64,000 nucleotides of DNA from Salipiger thiooxidans (GTDB lineage: Bacteria; Pseudomonadota; Alphaproteobacteria; Rhodobacterales; Rhodobacteraceae), in NCBI RefSeq assembly GCF_900102075.1, contig NZ_FNAV01000014.1, positions 62,001 to 126,000 on the forward strand, read 5' to 3'. The notes beneath the pieces are model-generated. The model did not search any database. It saw only the letters and a program-made list of their open reading frames with translations, and had not been told where the DNA came from. Below are positions 17,516-26,430 of the stretch, piece by piece (position 1 is the first letter of the stretch; the number at the start of each line of letters is the position of its first letter). A program made the position numbers and the translations under genes.

Positions 17516-17869
17516 ATGGCCTGGACCGACTATTCCTCCGCCCCGCCCGCGGGCACCCCCGTCTGCGCCTCGTCCAAGGTGACCGGCACCCTGACGCTCG
17601 AGGTCTCGAGCGAGGCGGGCCGTTTCCCGATGATCCTCGTGCAGAGCCCCGACGGCCTGCGCGGCTACGTCAACGCCTGCCCGCACCAGTACCTGCCGCT
17701 CGACTATCGCGGCGCACAGCTTTTGTCGGCGGATGGGACCATGCTGCTTTGCACCGCGCATGGCGCCCGCTTCGACGCTTCCAGCGGCGCGGTGATCGGC
17801 GGTGCCGACTGCGGGCTCGACGCGGTGCCGCTCTGCGAGCGGAACGGCCAGATCCTGATCGGCGACTGA
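17516..17869 (+). CDS. Rieske-type [2Fe-2S] ferredoxin-like protein
   Basis: The 117-residue protein is a free-standing Rieske domain. The cluster motif is CPHQYLPLDY (Cys-x-His, about 55-64) and CTAHGARFD (Cys-x2-His, about 83-91), with the following proline/glycine loop. The start at 17516 follows GGAG. It sits 82 bp after hpd, and the two may be linked as an electron donor and a dioxygenase-dependent aromatic pathway, although hpd itself needs no ferredoxin. A donor role to another ring-hydroxylating enzyme is possible. Confidence 0.85.
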   Translation: MAWTDYSSAPPAGTPVCASSKVTGTLTLEVSSEAGRFPMILVQSPDGLRGYVNACPHQYLPLDYRGAQLLSADGTMLLCTAHGARFDASSGAVIGGADCGLDAVPLCERNGQILIGD

Positions 17870-17872
17870 CCC

Positions 17873-17895
17873 GGGCTGAGCCGGGCGCTCAGCCC
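17873..17895. terminator. bidirectional stem-loop between convergent genes
   Basis: GGGCTGAG, seven bases, CTCAGCCC: a perfect 8-bp stem between the converging Rieske and GGDEF/EAL genes. It overlaps the last bases of the GGDEF/EAL gene. It lacks a clear U-run. Confidence 0.45.
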
Positions 17896-20318
17896 ACCAC
17901 CCCACCCTCGCGGGCCCCCTGCATGGCCTGACCGAGACGCAGCACCTCGGCACCGCGGTCGCTGTCCCGAAGCAGCCGCACGACCTCGTCGGCGCGCTGC
18001 GGCAGGTGCAGGAAGTAGCCCTGCAGGTAGTCGACCCCGGCACGCTCCAGCACCCTGAGCTGCCCCTCGGTCTCTATCCCCCCCGCCACCACCGCCCGGC
18101 CATCCGCCTGCGCCGTCTCGACCAGCGAGTGGATGATCGAGCGCGCCGTGGCGTGGCTCTCGCAATCGCGGATCAGCGAGCGGTCGAGCTTGATGATGTC
18201 GCAATCGCTCCGCGCGAGGCTGGCGATGCACGCGTAGCACGAGCCGAAATCGTCCAGCGCCACCGTCACCCCCGCCTCGCGCAGCCGTGCGATGTTGTCG
18301 AGGACGGCCCGGCTCTGGCTCAGCGACTCGGAGTCGGTGATCTCGATGAAGAGCCGCGCGGTCGGCATGCTCCGCCCCAGCAGCTCCGCCAGCACCCGCT
18401 CGGCGAAGTCGGGGCGCTCGAACTCCCAGGGACAGATGTTCACCGAGACCGCGATCTCGGCGGGCCAGTCCGCCGCCAGTTCGATGGAGCGGTGGAGCAC
18501 GTGCTCCCCGATCTCGCCCAGCAGCCCCTCGGAAGTGCCAAGCTCGATCACCTCGCGCGGATTCACCGGCCCCAGCACCGGGTGACGCCAGCGCAACAGG
18601 CTCTCCATCGCGCGGATCCGGTAGTCGCCACCCGAGACGATGGGCTGGAACTCAAGCTCGATGCCACCGTCGCGCAGTGCCGCGCGCAGATCCTCGGCCA
18701 GCCCCATGGACCGGCGTTTGCGCTGCGCCAGCCCCTCCGAGAAGAACCCCACCTGCCCACGCCGCTTGGCCTTGTTCGCCCGGAGCGCCAGCTCGGCCTC
18801 GCGCAGCAGCTCGGCGATCTCCTTTCCGCCCACCGGCCCACAGGAGGCGCCCAGGGTGCAGGTCAGCCCGAAGACCCGGCCGTCATGCACGAAGCTCTCA
18901 TTGAGCACCGCCTGCATCTCGGCACCGCGGCGCTCGAAGGCACGGCGCGAGGGGAAGAGCCCGGCGAAGAGGAATTCGTCCCCGCCCTTTCGGCAGGTCA
19001 CCCCGGTGGCGCCGGCGAAGGACGCCAGCCGGCAGGCCATGGTGGTGAGCAGCGCGTCGCCCACCGCGTAGCCGAAGGTGTCGTTCGACCACTTGAGATT
19101 GTCCGCGTCGACGAAGAACACCCCGAGTTGACTGTTCGATGCCCCCGCCTGCGCGCCGCCGCAAAGCGCCGCGACCCGCGTCAGGAATTCACGGTAGTTC
19201 GGCAGCCCGGTCATGGCGTCATGGCTCGCGAGCCTCTGCACCTCCGCCATCGCGGCGGCCTCGTCGGTGACATCCTTGATGTAGCCGTTGAAGTAGACGC
19301 CCTCGCGCCCCTCGAGCGTGGCGCAGCGTCCGCCGATCTCGAGCGTGCGGGGCCGCGACACGCGACCCTCGTCGCCCACCCTGAAGCAGAAGCTCTCCGG
19401 CGGCGCGGCTTTCCGGCGCGACAGTTGCGCCAGCGTACACCGGTCGGCGTCCGTCACGCCCCCGAGCCGCGACAGCTCGAGCAGGGCCGACAGGTTGCGC
19501 GGGTGGCCGGGCATGGCATCGACCCCGAGGATGCGGCGCACCGGCACGTCCGAGGTCACCAGATCGAGGTTGCCCCGGGTCTGCCAGATGCAGTTGTCGT
19601 GGCGCTCGTGATCGTTGCCGATCAGCAGGTCGAGCAGCGAGATCTGCGATTCCGCCCGCAACTTCTGCGCGTACTCGTGCGCGAAGATCCGGAGCTGCCG
19701 GTGCAGCGCCGCGGTGATCATCAGGAAGAACGAGCAGGTGATGAGCAGGAAGGGGACCGCCAGCGCTGGCAGTCCGATGAAGATCGCCGGCGGCACCGCG
19801 ACCGCGAAGACCGCGACGTAGGCCAGCGCCGCGAGCGGCACCGGGTACAGCGCCAGCCCGCCGGCCGCGATGATGCCGCTGGTGAGCGCTCCGATGAAAC
19901 CGATCTCCTCCAGCGAATTGTGGGAGACGAATTTGAGCAACGGATAGGTCCAGACCAGCCCGAGCAGCATCGAGAACACCACCAGCTTGCCGATGCTGCC
20001 GGCGCTGGCGGTATGCCGCTTTTGCCGCTGGTGCACGAAGCGGTGCCGGTAGGCCGCCCGCGCAATCATCAGCAGCACCAGCACGACCCACGCCATGTCG
20101 ACCGAGTTCAGATGGCCAGCGCGCGCTTCAAGCAGCACATAGGAGGAAACGTTGACGAGGTTCGCGAACATCACCAGCGGCGTCAGCGAGGTGATGGCCG
20201 CAAGCTGGTGTTTCCGCAGCAGCGGCAGAAAATCGTCCGGCAGCGCCTCGGCCGAATCCAGGCCTCGCAGCACGATCCGGTCTGACCAGGCACCGAGCCT
20301 GTTATAGAGCCACTTCAT
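17889..20318 (-). CDS. membrane GGDEF-EAL protein with degenerate EAL half
   Basis: The 809-residue protein has an N-terminal block of about six membrane segments (about 40-215), a PAS-like linker, a GGDEF domain with an intact RKGGDEFLF signature and HDAMTGLPNYREF, and an EAL domain. The EAL half has ESLLRW in place of EALLRW, DDFGSCYA in place of DDFGTGYS, and VAGGIET in place of VAEGVET, so an acidic active-site residue is lost. It likely makes cyclic di-GMP and has weak or no phosphodiesterase activity. I chose ATG 20318 (GGAG upstream) over GTG 20345. Confidence 0.85.
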   Translation of the reverse strand: MKWLYNRLGAWSDRIVLRGLDSAEALPDDFLPLLRKHQLAAITSLTPLVMFANLVNVSSYVLLEARAGHLNSVDMAWVVLVLLMIARAAYRHRFVHQRQKRHTASAGSIGKLVVFSMLLGLVWTYPLLKFVSHNSLEEIGFIGALTSGIIAAGGLALYPVPLAALAYVAVFAVAVPPAIFIGLPALAVPFLLITCSFFLMITAALHRQLRIFAHEYAQKLRAESQISLLDLLIGNDHERHDNCIWQTRGNLDLVTSDVPVRRILGVDAMPGHPRNLSALLELSRLGGVTDADRCTLAQLSRRKAAPPESFCFRVGDEGRVSRPRTLEIGGRCATLEGREGVYFNGYIKDVTDEAAAMAEVQRLASHDAMTGLPNYREFLTRVAALCGGAQAGASNSQLGVFFVDADNLKWSNDTFGYAVGDALLTTMACRLASFAGATGVTCRKGGDEFLFAGLFPSRRAFERRGAEMQAVLNESFVHDGRVFGLTCTLGASCGPVGGKEIAELLREAELALRANKAKRRGQVGFFSEGLAQRKRRSMGLAEDLRAALRDGGIELEFQPIVSGGDYRIRAMESLLRWRHPVLGPVNPREVIELGTSEGLLGEIGEHVLHRSIELAADWPAEIAVSVNICPWEFERPDFAERVLAELLGRSMPTARLFIEITDSESLSQSRAVLDNIARLREAGVTVALDDFGSCYACIASLARSDCDIIKLDRSLIRDCESHATARSIIHSLVETAQADGRAVVAGGIETEGQLRVLERAGVDYLQGYFLHLPQRADEVVRLLRDSDRGAEVLRLGQAMQGAREGGVVG

Positions 20319-20443
20319 GTATCTCCGACCCAGAATCCCCTGCACTCTGGACGTCAGCCTTTCTTAAACTCGGTTAACATCGCGTTAAATTCTGCCCGGC
20401 TGCGCGAATCCTTTCAGCAAATCGCGCACGCGACCCGGACCGA

Positions 20444-21343
20444 TCAACCCTTGAGTGCGTCGATGAACAGCTCGAAATGCCTTTTGGCGAGAACCGAGGC
20501 CAGCGCCGACGAGCTGTCGCGTGGCGAGATCAGCGCCATCGTGAGATCCGGCAGCGCCGCCCCGCGCAGCGGCAGCGCCGCCAGCCCCGCCCCCGCGCCC
20601 TCGAAAGCATCGGGGCAGACCGCGATGACCCCATGGCCGCAACCCTCGCGCACCAGCTGGCGCAGCAGCTCGAGACTGTTCGAGGTCATCACCGGCGCCA
20701 GCTCGACCCCGGCCCGGGCCGCGGCGATGTCGAGCACGTCGCGCAGGTGGCTCGTGGCGTCCGGGACCAGAACGGGGCGCGAGAAGAAACGGTCGAGAGA
20801 CACGCTCTTGCGGCCGTCCTCGGGCATCAGCGCGAGCACCCGGAAGGGCAGCTCGCGCAGGACCGAGACCCCCGGCAGCGGGCGCGGGCTGAAGGTCAGG
20901 CCGAAATCCGCCTCGCCCGCGATGACCATCTGCCGGACCCGGTCGGACTCGGCCACCCGAACCGAGGTGAAAATGCGGGGGTTCTCGCGGAGAAAGCCGC
21001 TCAGCGCCTGCGGCAGGAAGCTCGTGACCGCCTCCTGCGGCACCGCGATGCGCACCTCGCCCCGGCGCAGCCCCTTCAGTTCCTCGATCTCGAAGGCGGC
21101 GGCGCGCATGTCCTTTTGCCAGGCCCGCATCCGGTACATGAGCAGTTCCCCCGCCGAGGTCAGCCGCACACCGCGTGGGTGACGCTCGAACAGTGGAACA
21201 CCCAGTTCCTCCTCGGCGCGGAGCAGCTGCTTGTCGATGGCCGAGGCGGAAACGTTCAGAACTTCTGCCGCACGACGGATGCTGCCGAGCCGGGAGATCT
21301 CTTCCATATAACTGAAAAACCTTGTGAAAAAGACCCGCTGCAT
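20444..21343 (-). CDS. LysR family transcriptional regulator
   Basis: The 299-residue protein has the N-terminal winged helix (GSIRRAAEVLNVSASAIDKQLLRAEEELGVPLFER, about 20-54) and the periplasmic-binding-like effector domain. It is divergent from the phosphoribosyltransferase/ECF operon with 152 bp between the starts, and therefore probably regulates it, perhaps in response to a nucleobase or its precursor. The effector is not known. Confidence 0.88.
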   Translation of the reverse strand: MQRVFFTRFFSYMEEISRLGSIRRAAEVLNVSASAIDKQLLRAEEELGVPLFERHPRGVRLTSAGELLMYRMRAWQKDMRAAAFEIEELKGLRRGEVRIAVPQEAVTSFLPQALSGFLRENPRIFTSVRVAESDRVRQMVIAGEADFGLTFSPRPLPGVSVLRELPFRVLALMPEDGRKSVSLDRFFSRPVLVPDATSHLRDVLDIAAARAGVELAPVMTSNSLELLRQLVREGCGHGVIAVCPDAFEGAGAGLAALPLRGAALPDLTMALISPRDSSSALASVLAKRHFELFIDALKG

Positions 21344-21495
21344 GCCCGATCGCCCTGTTTCACCGACCTCCCGCGGGCATCTTCCCAGAGCGTTGAGAAA
21401 AATTCAACGCTGTGTTGGATTCTTGGCGTTTGTAACGGCTCCGTGACCGGGCCATCCTTCGCCGCAACGCAGCAGTCCCACTCACGGAGCCGCCC

Positions 21496-22149
21496 TTGCG
21501 CCTGATCGCGCCCGACTATTACGACGTCGACATCGCCGGCGAGACCACCTCGCTGCCGATGCTCCAACTCGACGACCAGCGCGCCATCGCGCTGCTCATG
21601 GACATCGACATGGGCCTCGCCTTCGCCGACCGCGTGGGCCGGGCACTGGCCGCGCGCTTCGCCGCCATGACGCCCGAGATCGTGGTCGGCAGCGCCACGC
21701 TGGGCATCCCGGTGGCGATGGAGGTGAGCCGCCACCTCGGGCTCGACAAGTACCTGATCCTGCAGAAGTCGCCGAAGTTCCACCTTGCCGACGCGCTCGA
21801 GGAGCCGGTGCGCTCGATCACCTCGGACAAGCCGCAGCGCCTGCTGCTCGACCGCCGCCAGATCCCGCTGCTGCAGGGGCGTCGCGTGGTGGTGGTCGAC
21901 GATGTGATCGCCACGGGCGCCAGCATGGCCGCCGCGATGCGGCTGGTGCGCCGGGCGGGCGCCACGGTGCTCGGGGCCGGCACCATCCTGACCGAGGGCA
22001 TCGCCTGGCGCGAGGCGCTGGCCGAGGACGCCGCGCTGGTGCAGCGGCTCGGGCGGATCCCGCAATTCCGCGTCGTCGACGGCGAGGCGCGCCTCGACCC
22101 CGCCAGCGTCGAGGCAGAGATGACCCGCCCGGAGCCCGTTTCGGGCTGA
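21496..22149 (+). CDS. phosphoribosyltransferase of the purine/pyrimidine salvage type (first paralog)
   Basis: The 217-residue protein carries the PRPP-binding signature VVVVDDVIATGAS (about 134-146) and the hood-like segment VVGSATLGIPVAMEV, as in adenine and xanthine phosphoribosyltransferases. A TTG start at 21496 is preceded by GGAG. It opens an operon with an ECF transporter and a second paralog at the far end. It probably traps an imported base as its nucleotide in the cytoplasm. Base specificity cannot be read from the sequence. Confidence 0.8.
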   Translation: MRLIAPDYYDVDIAGETTSLPMLQLDDQRAIALLMDIDMGLAFADRVGRALAARFAAMTPEIVVGSATLGIPVAMEVSRHLGLDKYLILQKSPKFHLADALEEPVRSITSDKPQRLLLDRRQIPLLQGRRVVVVDDVIATGASMAAAMRLVRRAGATVLGAGTILTEGIAWREALAEDAALVQRLGRIPQFRVVDGEARLDPASVEAEMTRPEPVSG

Positions 22150-22293
22150 TCTCGCCGCGCGGCAGACGGTCGGGGAGGAGGCCAGACGCCGCGCCACATC
22201 GCAACCACCGTCCCGCGTGCCATGACGGTGCCGGGTCGCAACCAGAGGGGCACCCGGCCCCCGCCTCACCGCAAACCGACAGGGATCTGACCC

Positions 22294-22866
22294 ATGACAA
22301 CCCAAACTCTCCCCAAGGACAGCGGCTCGTCGCTGTTCCCGCTCGTCCTCTCCATCGTCGCCGCTGCCGCCACCGGCGTGCTCTGGGCCTACGCCAACCC
22401 GATCCAGCTGGTGCCCGGCGTCATCCAGTGGCGAATCTTCGCCTTCCTGCCGCCGCTGATCGGCATCCTGCTCGGCTGGAAGAGCGGCTTCATCTGCGGC
22501 TATCTCGGCACCATCGTCTGGTCGCTGCTCGCGGGCACCTTCATCCCCGCGCATTCGCTGATCGTCGACGGCATCATGGTGGGGCTCACCGGGCTCGTGC
22601 CGGGGCTGCTGTTCAACCCGGCCACCACCACCTTCGACAAGTCTGCGCTGGTGCGCATCGCGCTGGTCTGCCTCGTCGTCGGCCTCGTGATGGTCGCGGC
22701 GGTTTCGGCGAGCCTCGCCTTCCTCGGCATCTTCCCGTTCTGGTGGGCGGTCGGCTACCTCGGACTCTCGGACATCGTGCCGATGCTGATCGGCACGCCG
22801 CTGCTCGTGGTGCCAGCGCTCAAGATCCTCAACGCGGCACACCCGGCGAGCTTCAAGCGCTTCTGA
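22294..22866 (+). CDS. ECF transporter substrate-binding (S) component
   Basis: The 190-residue membrane protein has about six hydrophobic segments and glycine-rich loops (FLPPLIGILLGWKSGFICGYLGT) typical of ECF S components. It is followed without gap by the fused ATPase and then the T component, which completes a dedicated (group I) ECF importer. The 144-bp leader between the first phosphoribosyltransferase and this gene showed no recognisable riboswitch. The substrate is unknown; flanking phosphoribosyltransferases suggest a nucleobase. Confidence 0.8.
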   Translation: MTTQTLPKDSGSSLFPLVLSIVAAAATGVLWAYANPIQLVPGVIQWRIFAFLPPLIGILLGWKSGFICGYLGTIVWSLLAGTFIPAHSLIVDGIMVGLTGLVPGLLFNPATTTFDKSALVRIALVCLVVGLVMVAAVSASLAFLGIFPFWWAVGYLGLSDIVPMLIGTPLLVVPALKILNAAHPASFKRF

Positions 22867-24371
22867 TGCTGCTCGCCGCCGACAAACTCACGCTGGGGTT
22901 CGGCACGTCCGAACCCCTTCTCCGCGACGCGACGCTTGCGCTCGCGCCGGGCGGGCGCCTGCTGGTCTGCGGCGCCACCGGCAGTGGCAAGACGACGCTG
23001 ATGATGACCCTCGCCGGCGTCATCCCGCAGATCACCCCCATCGCCCGTTACGAGGGCCGTGTCGCGCTGAACGGCGAGGACGTCGCCACGCTGCTCCGCG
23101 ACGCCCTGTTCTCGCGCGTGGGCTACGTGGCGCAATCGGCCGAGGACCAGCTCTGGGATCTCTCGGTCGAGGACATCATCGCCTTCCCGCTCGAGAACCG
23201 CGCCACCCCGCGCGACGAGGTGCGGGCACGGGTCCGCTACCTCATGGAGGATCTCGAGCTCACCGAGCTTGCCGGCCGGCGGGTGCTGACCCTGTCCGGC
23301 GGAGAGCGGCGCATGGTCGTGCTCGCCGCGGCGCTGGCCTCGCGGCCCGAGCTGCTGGTGCTCGACGAACCCACCACCGGCCTCGACCCGGCGGCGCGCG
23401 AACGGCTCTGCCGGGCGCTGGAACAGGCCGCCGAGCATGTCTCGGGCGTGGTGATCGCCGAACAGGATCCCGCGCATCTGGCCCCGGTCACGCAAAGCCT
23501 TGCGCTGATCGCCGAGGGAACGCTTTCCGCCGTCACCCCGCTGGCGCCCGCGCTCGACGATGCGGCGCTCTGGACCCGCGCCGGGCTGCTGCCGCCGCGC
23601 AAGCCCTCGGGCCTGCGCCCGGCGGTGACGCCGGGTCGCGAGCTGCTCCGCGTCCGGGGCCTGCAAACCAGGCTTGCCCGCGCCTCGGGCAAGCCGGTGC
23701 TTGACGGGCTCGACCTGACGCTGCGCGCGGGCGAGGTGCTGGGCGTGATCGGCCGCAACGGCGCCGGCAAGACCACCCTGATGAAGTCGGTGCTGGGCCT
23801 GATGCCCGTCGCAGCGGGCGAGATCGCGCTCGACGGTCAGGCCGCGCAGGGCTGGACCACCGCCCGCCGCGCCCGCCACATCGCCTACGTGCCGCAATCC
23901 ATGCGGCAGATCCTCTTCCACATGACCGCCGCCGAGGAGGTCGCCTTTGCCCGCTCCATGGGCGAGGGCCACGAGGATACCGAGACCGTGCTTGCCCGCT
24001 ACGGGCTCGGCGGACAGGGCGAGACCAACCCCTTCGCGCTTTCGGCCCGCCAGCAGGGGCAGCTCGGCCTTGCCTGTGCCGAGGCCTCGGGCGCCGCCAT
24101 TGCCATCGTCGACGAGCCGCTGCTGGCGCGCGATCTGGCCGGGCGCGCATTGCTCGAGACCTTCCTCGGGCGGATGACCTCACAGGGGCGCGCGGTGATG
24201 CTGATCTCGCATGACCTCGAGCTGGTCGACGACGTGGCCACCCGACTGGCGCTCGTGGGCGAGGGGCACATCCCCTATGACGGTCCGGTCGGCGAGGGTT
24301 GGCAGAGCCGCGCCTTCGCGGCGCTCGGCTGGCCCGCCCCCTATGGCACCGCACGGGAGTCCGCCGCATGA
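22866..24371 (+). CDS. fused ECF transporter ATPase (A-A' tandem)
   Basis: The 501-residue protein holds two ABC ATPase domains in tandem. The first has Walker A GATGSGKTT (36-44), signature LSGGERR and Walker B LLVLDEPTTGLD. The second has GRNGAGKTT (about 296-304), a degenerate signature LSARQQGQ, and IAIVDEPLLARD, where the last part also departs from consensus. One good and one weak ATP site is common in ECF pairs. The start overlaps the S-component stop by 1 bp. Confidence 0.88.
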   Translation: MLLAADKLTLGFGTSEPLLRDATLALAPGGRLLVCGATGSGKTTLMMTLAGVIPQITPIARYEGRVALNGEDVATLLRDALFSRVGYVAQSAEDQLWDLSVEDIIAFPLENRATPRDEVRARVRYLMEDLELTELAGRRVLTLSGGERRMVVLAAALASRPELLVLDEPTTGLDPAARERLCRALEQAAEHVSGVVIAEQDPAHLAPVTQSLALIAEGTLSAVTPLAPALDDAALWTRAGLLPPRKPSGLRPAVTPGRELLRVRGLQTRLARASGKPVLDGLDLTLRAGEVLGVIGRNGAGKTTLMKSVLGLMPVAAGEIALDGQAAQGWTTARRARHIAYVPQSMRQILFHMTAAEEVAFARSMGEGHEDTETVLARYGLGGQGETNPFALSARQQGQLGLACAEASGAAIAIVDEPLLARDLAGRALLETFLGRMTSQGRAVMLISHDLELVDDVATRLALVGEGHIPYDGPVGEGWQSRAFAALGWPAPYGTARESAA

Positions 24372-25042
24372 GCCGCCTGCACGACCTCAATTTCTTCGTG
24401 AAGCTCGGCACCGCCTTCGCGCTGATGATCGTGGCCTGGCTGGCCCCCGACTGGCGCTGGGGCATCCCCTTCGCGGCGCTGGTGCTGGCGCTTCTCTGGG
24501 TGACGCGGGTGCCCAAGCTCGGCGGCTACCTCAAGGGCGCGGGGCTGCTGACGCTCATGGTCATCGTGAGCTGGATGATCAACCTGCTGCTGCAGGGCAT
24601 CGCCCCGCTCGACGCGCTGGCCATCGCCGCCAAGATGGCCGCCCGGCTGGTCGCCACCACGGCGCTCTTCTACTTCGTGATGGAGACCTCGACCCCCGGC
24701 GCAATCCTCGCCGCCTGCTCCGCCGCGCGGCTGCCGGCGGTGGCGACGCTGGTGCTGTCGCTGCTCTTCGGCATCATCCCGATGCTGCGCGACGAGTTCG
24801 AGCGCATCGCCGACGCGCAGCGCGCCCGCGGCATGGAGATTGACGACGTGAGCTTCCTCAAGAAGCTGCGTTTCGCGCTCGCCCGCGGCGTGCCGCTTCT
24901 GGTGCAGGCGATCCGCACCGCCCACGCCATCAGCTTCTCGCTGACCCTCTATGGCTTCGACCTGTCCCGCAAGCGCACGACGTGGCGCGACGTGGGCCTG
25001 ATGGTAGAGCCCCGCATGACATGGAAGGACCCCATCCGATGA
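24368..25042 (+). CDS. ECF transporter energy-coupling (T) component
   Basis: The 224-residue membrane protein has about five membrane segments and the cytosolic coupling region with FERIADAQRARGMEIDD; the A-R-G motif here is the hallmark that docks the ATPase. ATGA overlaps link it to the ATPase gene and to the next phosphoribosyltransferase, so translation is coupled. Confidence 0.88.
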   Translation: MSRLHDLNFFVKLGTAFALMIVAWLAPDWRWGIPFAALVLALLWVTRVPKLGGYLKGAGLLTLMVIVSWMINLLLQGIAPLDALAIAAKMAARLVATTALFYFVMETSTPGAILAACSAARLPAVATLVLSLLFGIIPMLRDEFERIADAQRARGMEIDDVSFLKKLRFALARGVPLLVQAIRTAHAISFSLTLYGFDLSRKRTTWRDVGLMVEPRMTWKDPIR

Positions 25043-25659
25043 CGGACCAAGCCGGACGCCAGACCTGGCGCGTCGATGTCGAGGGCTACCCGCTCGACCT
25101 GCCCATCGTGCCGATCAACCCCGAGTTCGCCATTTCGCTGATGATGGTCATCGACCTCGGCGTGACGTTCGGCGAGCACATAGGCAAGGAATTGGCCCGC
25201 AAGATCGCGCCGCTTCAGCCGGACATCATCGTGGGACCCGCGACGCTGGGCATTCCCGTCGCCATCGAGGTCACCCGGGCGCTCGGGCTCGACGACTACG
25301 TCGTGCTGCAGAAATCGCCCAAGCTCCACCTCGGCGACGCGCTGGTGCAGACGCTGACTTCGATCACCTCCAAGGGCGAGCAGCGCATCCTGCTCGACCG
25401 CGCGGCGATCCCACTGATCGAGGGCAAGCGCGTGGTGGTGGTCGACGACGTGGTGGCCTCGGGCTCGAGCCTCAAGGGCGCGCTGGACCTCGTGCGGCAG
25501 GCCGGCGGCAACGTGGTGGGCGCGGGCGTCATCCTCACCGAGGCGCAGGACTGGCGCGAGACGCTGGGCGCCGATGCCGAGACGCTGGTCTCGCTCGCGC
25601 ATATCCCGCAGTTCGCCCCCGGTGCGGACGGGGTCTGGCAGCCGATCCCCGGCACCTGA
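25039..25659 (+). CDS. phosphoribosyltransferase of the purine/pyrimidine salvage type (second paralog)
   Basis: The 206-residue protein is clearly paralogous to the one at 21496: both share IVGxATLGIPVAxEV, the LQKSPK segment, RxLLDR and the PRPP site, here VVVVDDVVASGSS. An ATGA overlap couples it to the T component. Two related enzymes enclosing a single importer suggests that they handle two bases, or act as a heteromer. It lacks a signal peptide, so acts in the cytoplasm. Confidence 0.8.
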   Translation: MTDQAGRQTWRVDVEGYPLDLPIVPINPEFAISLMMVIDLGVTFGEHIGKELARKIAPLQPDIIVGPATLGIPVAIEVTRALGLDDYVVLQKSPKLHLGDALVQTLTSITSKGEQRILLDRAAIPLIEGKRVVVVDDVVASGSSLKGALDLVRQAGGNVVGAGVILTEAQDWRETLGADAETLVSLAHIPQFAPGADGVWQPIPGT

Positions 25660-25720
25660 AGGGCCCCTGCCCCGCCGCTCGCGACCATGCCGCGAAGCTG
25701 CAAGCACCTATCGGCCCGCT

Positions 25721-26230
25721 TCATGAATGGCCCCGGTGCCGGGCAACGGCCTGCCCGGCCCGCTCGCGCGGGATGAGTGTCCAGGCCAGCATGAAGGCGA
25801 GAATGAGCAGCGCGGCGCCGGCGATCAGCACCTCGTGACAGGCCCGCACGAAATCCTGTGTCGGGGTTCCGTCGCCCTTCGCCAGCGCCGTCACGGCAAC
25901 CAGCAGCGCCAGCCCGAAGGCGAGGCTCATCTGGTGCGCCACGTTCACGAGCCCCGATGCCGCGGCCGCGTCGTCCTTGCGCGTCCTGGCGATGCCCGAG
26001 GTGGCGAGCGCGCCGGAGCCGAGCCCCGCCTGCAGCGGCGAGAAGCCGTGGGCGCCCTGCAGGAACTGCCTGGCGAAGAAAAAGACCCCCACCATCACCG
26101 CGAAGTCGAGAAAGCGCGCAGCAGCCCCCCCCGCCCTGCCACGATTCGATGTGATCACGGGCCCTGCCGCCTCTGTCCGATCCCGCGCCTCGGCCTCTTT
26201 CGGGCGCAACAAACGCGAAATGCATGACAT
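25721..26230 (-). pseudogene. DHA2-type MFS transporter, internally deleted remnant
   Basis: The 169-codon frame has pieces typical of the last membrane segments of EmrB/QacA-type transporters: VMVGVFFFARQFLQ...HGFSPLQAGL and SGLVNVAHQMSLAFGLALLV, then a final hydrophobic segment. The N-terminal ten segments are absent, and the pieces are joined with a deletion (the region around IARTRKDDAAAASG). The first 40 codons look unrelated. It directly borders the replication region and probably marks a past rearrangement. Confidence 0.7.
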
Positions 26231-26250
26231 TTCTTCAACAAGTCAGCGAC

Positions 26251-26259
26251 TTATCCACA
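26251..26259 (+). promoter_or_regulatory. DnaA box
   Basis: TTATCCACA is a perfect match to the DnaA-box consensus and lies about 170 bp upstream of repA. It may help link plasmid replication to the host cycle. Confidence 0.6.
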
Positions 26260-26358
26260 GCCGGTGATCCAAAGCCTGAAGCTGCGCATGGGGTCCGCTC
26301 GGCTTATGCGCGAAAAAACTGTTGTCTGGCGATGAGTTGCGTGTCATGAGTTCTGTAG

Positions 26359-26372
26359 TCGCAAGATTGCGA
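26359..26372. promoter_or_regulatory. palindromic repA operator candidate
   Basis: TCGCAA-GA-TTGCGA is a perfect 14-bp palindrome 58 bp before the repA start. RepA proteins of repABC systems repress their own promoter with RepB, so this is a plausible binding site. The assignment is by position only. Confidence 0.45.
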
Positions 26373-26430
26373 AATTCCCGCGGTTTAGCGACAAAACCCC
26401 GAAGACCCACCAAGAGGTCGCGAGAGCAGT

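Noticed and set aside
18006-20285. 759-codon frame opposite the GGDEF/EAL gene
   Set aside because: Antisense shadow; the sense frame contains GGDEF and EAL motifs.
22150-22293. possible riboswitch before the ECF S component
   Set aside because: I looked for TPP, cobalamin, purine and preQ1 core motifs and saw none; the 144 bases remain unassigned.
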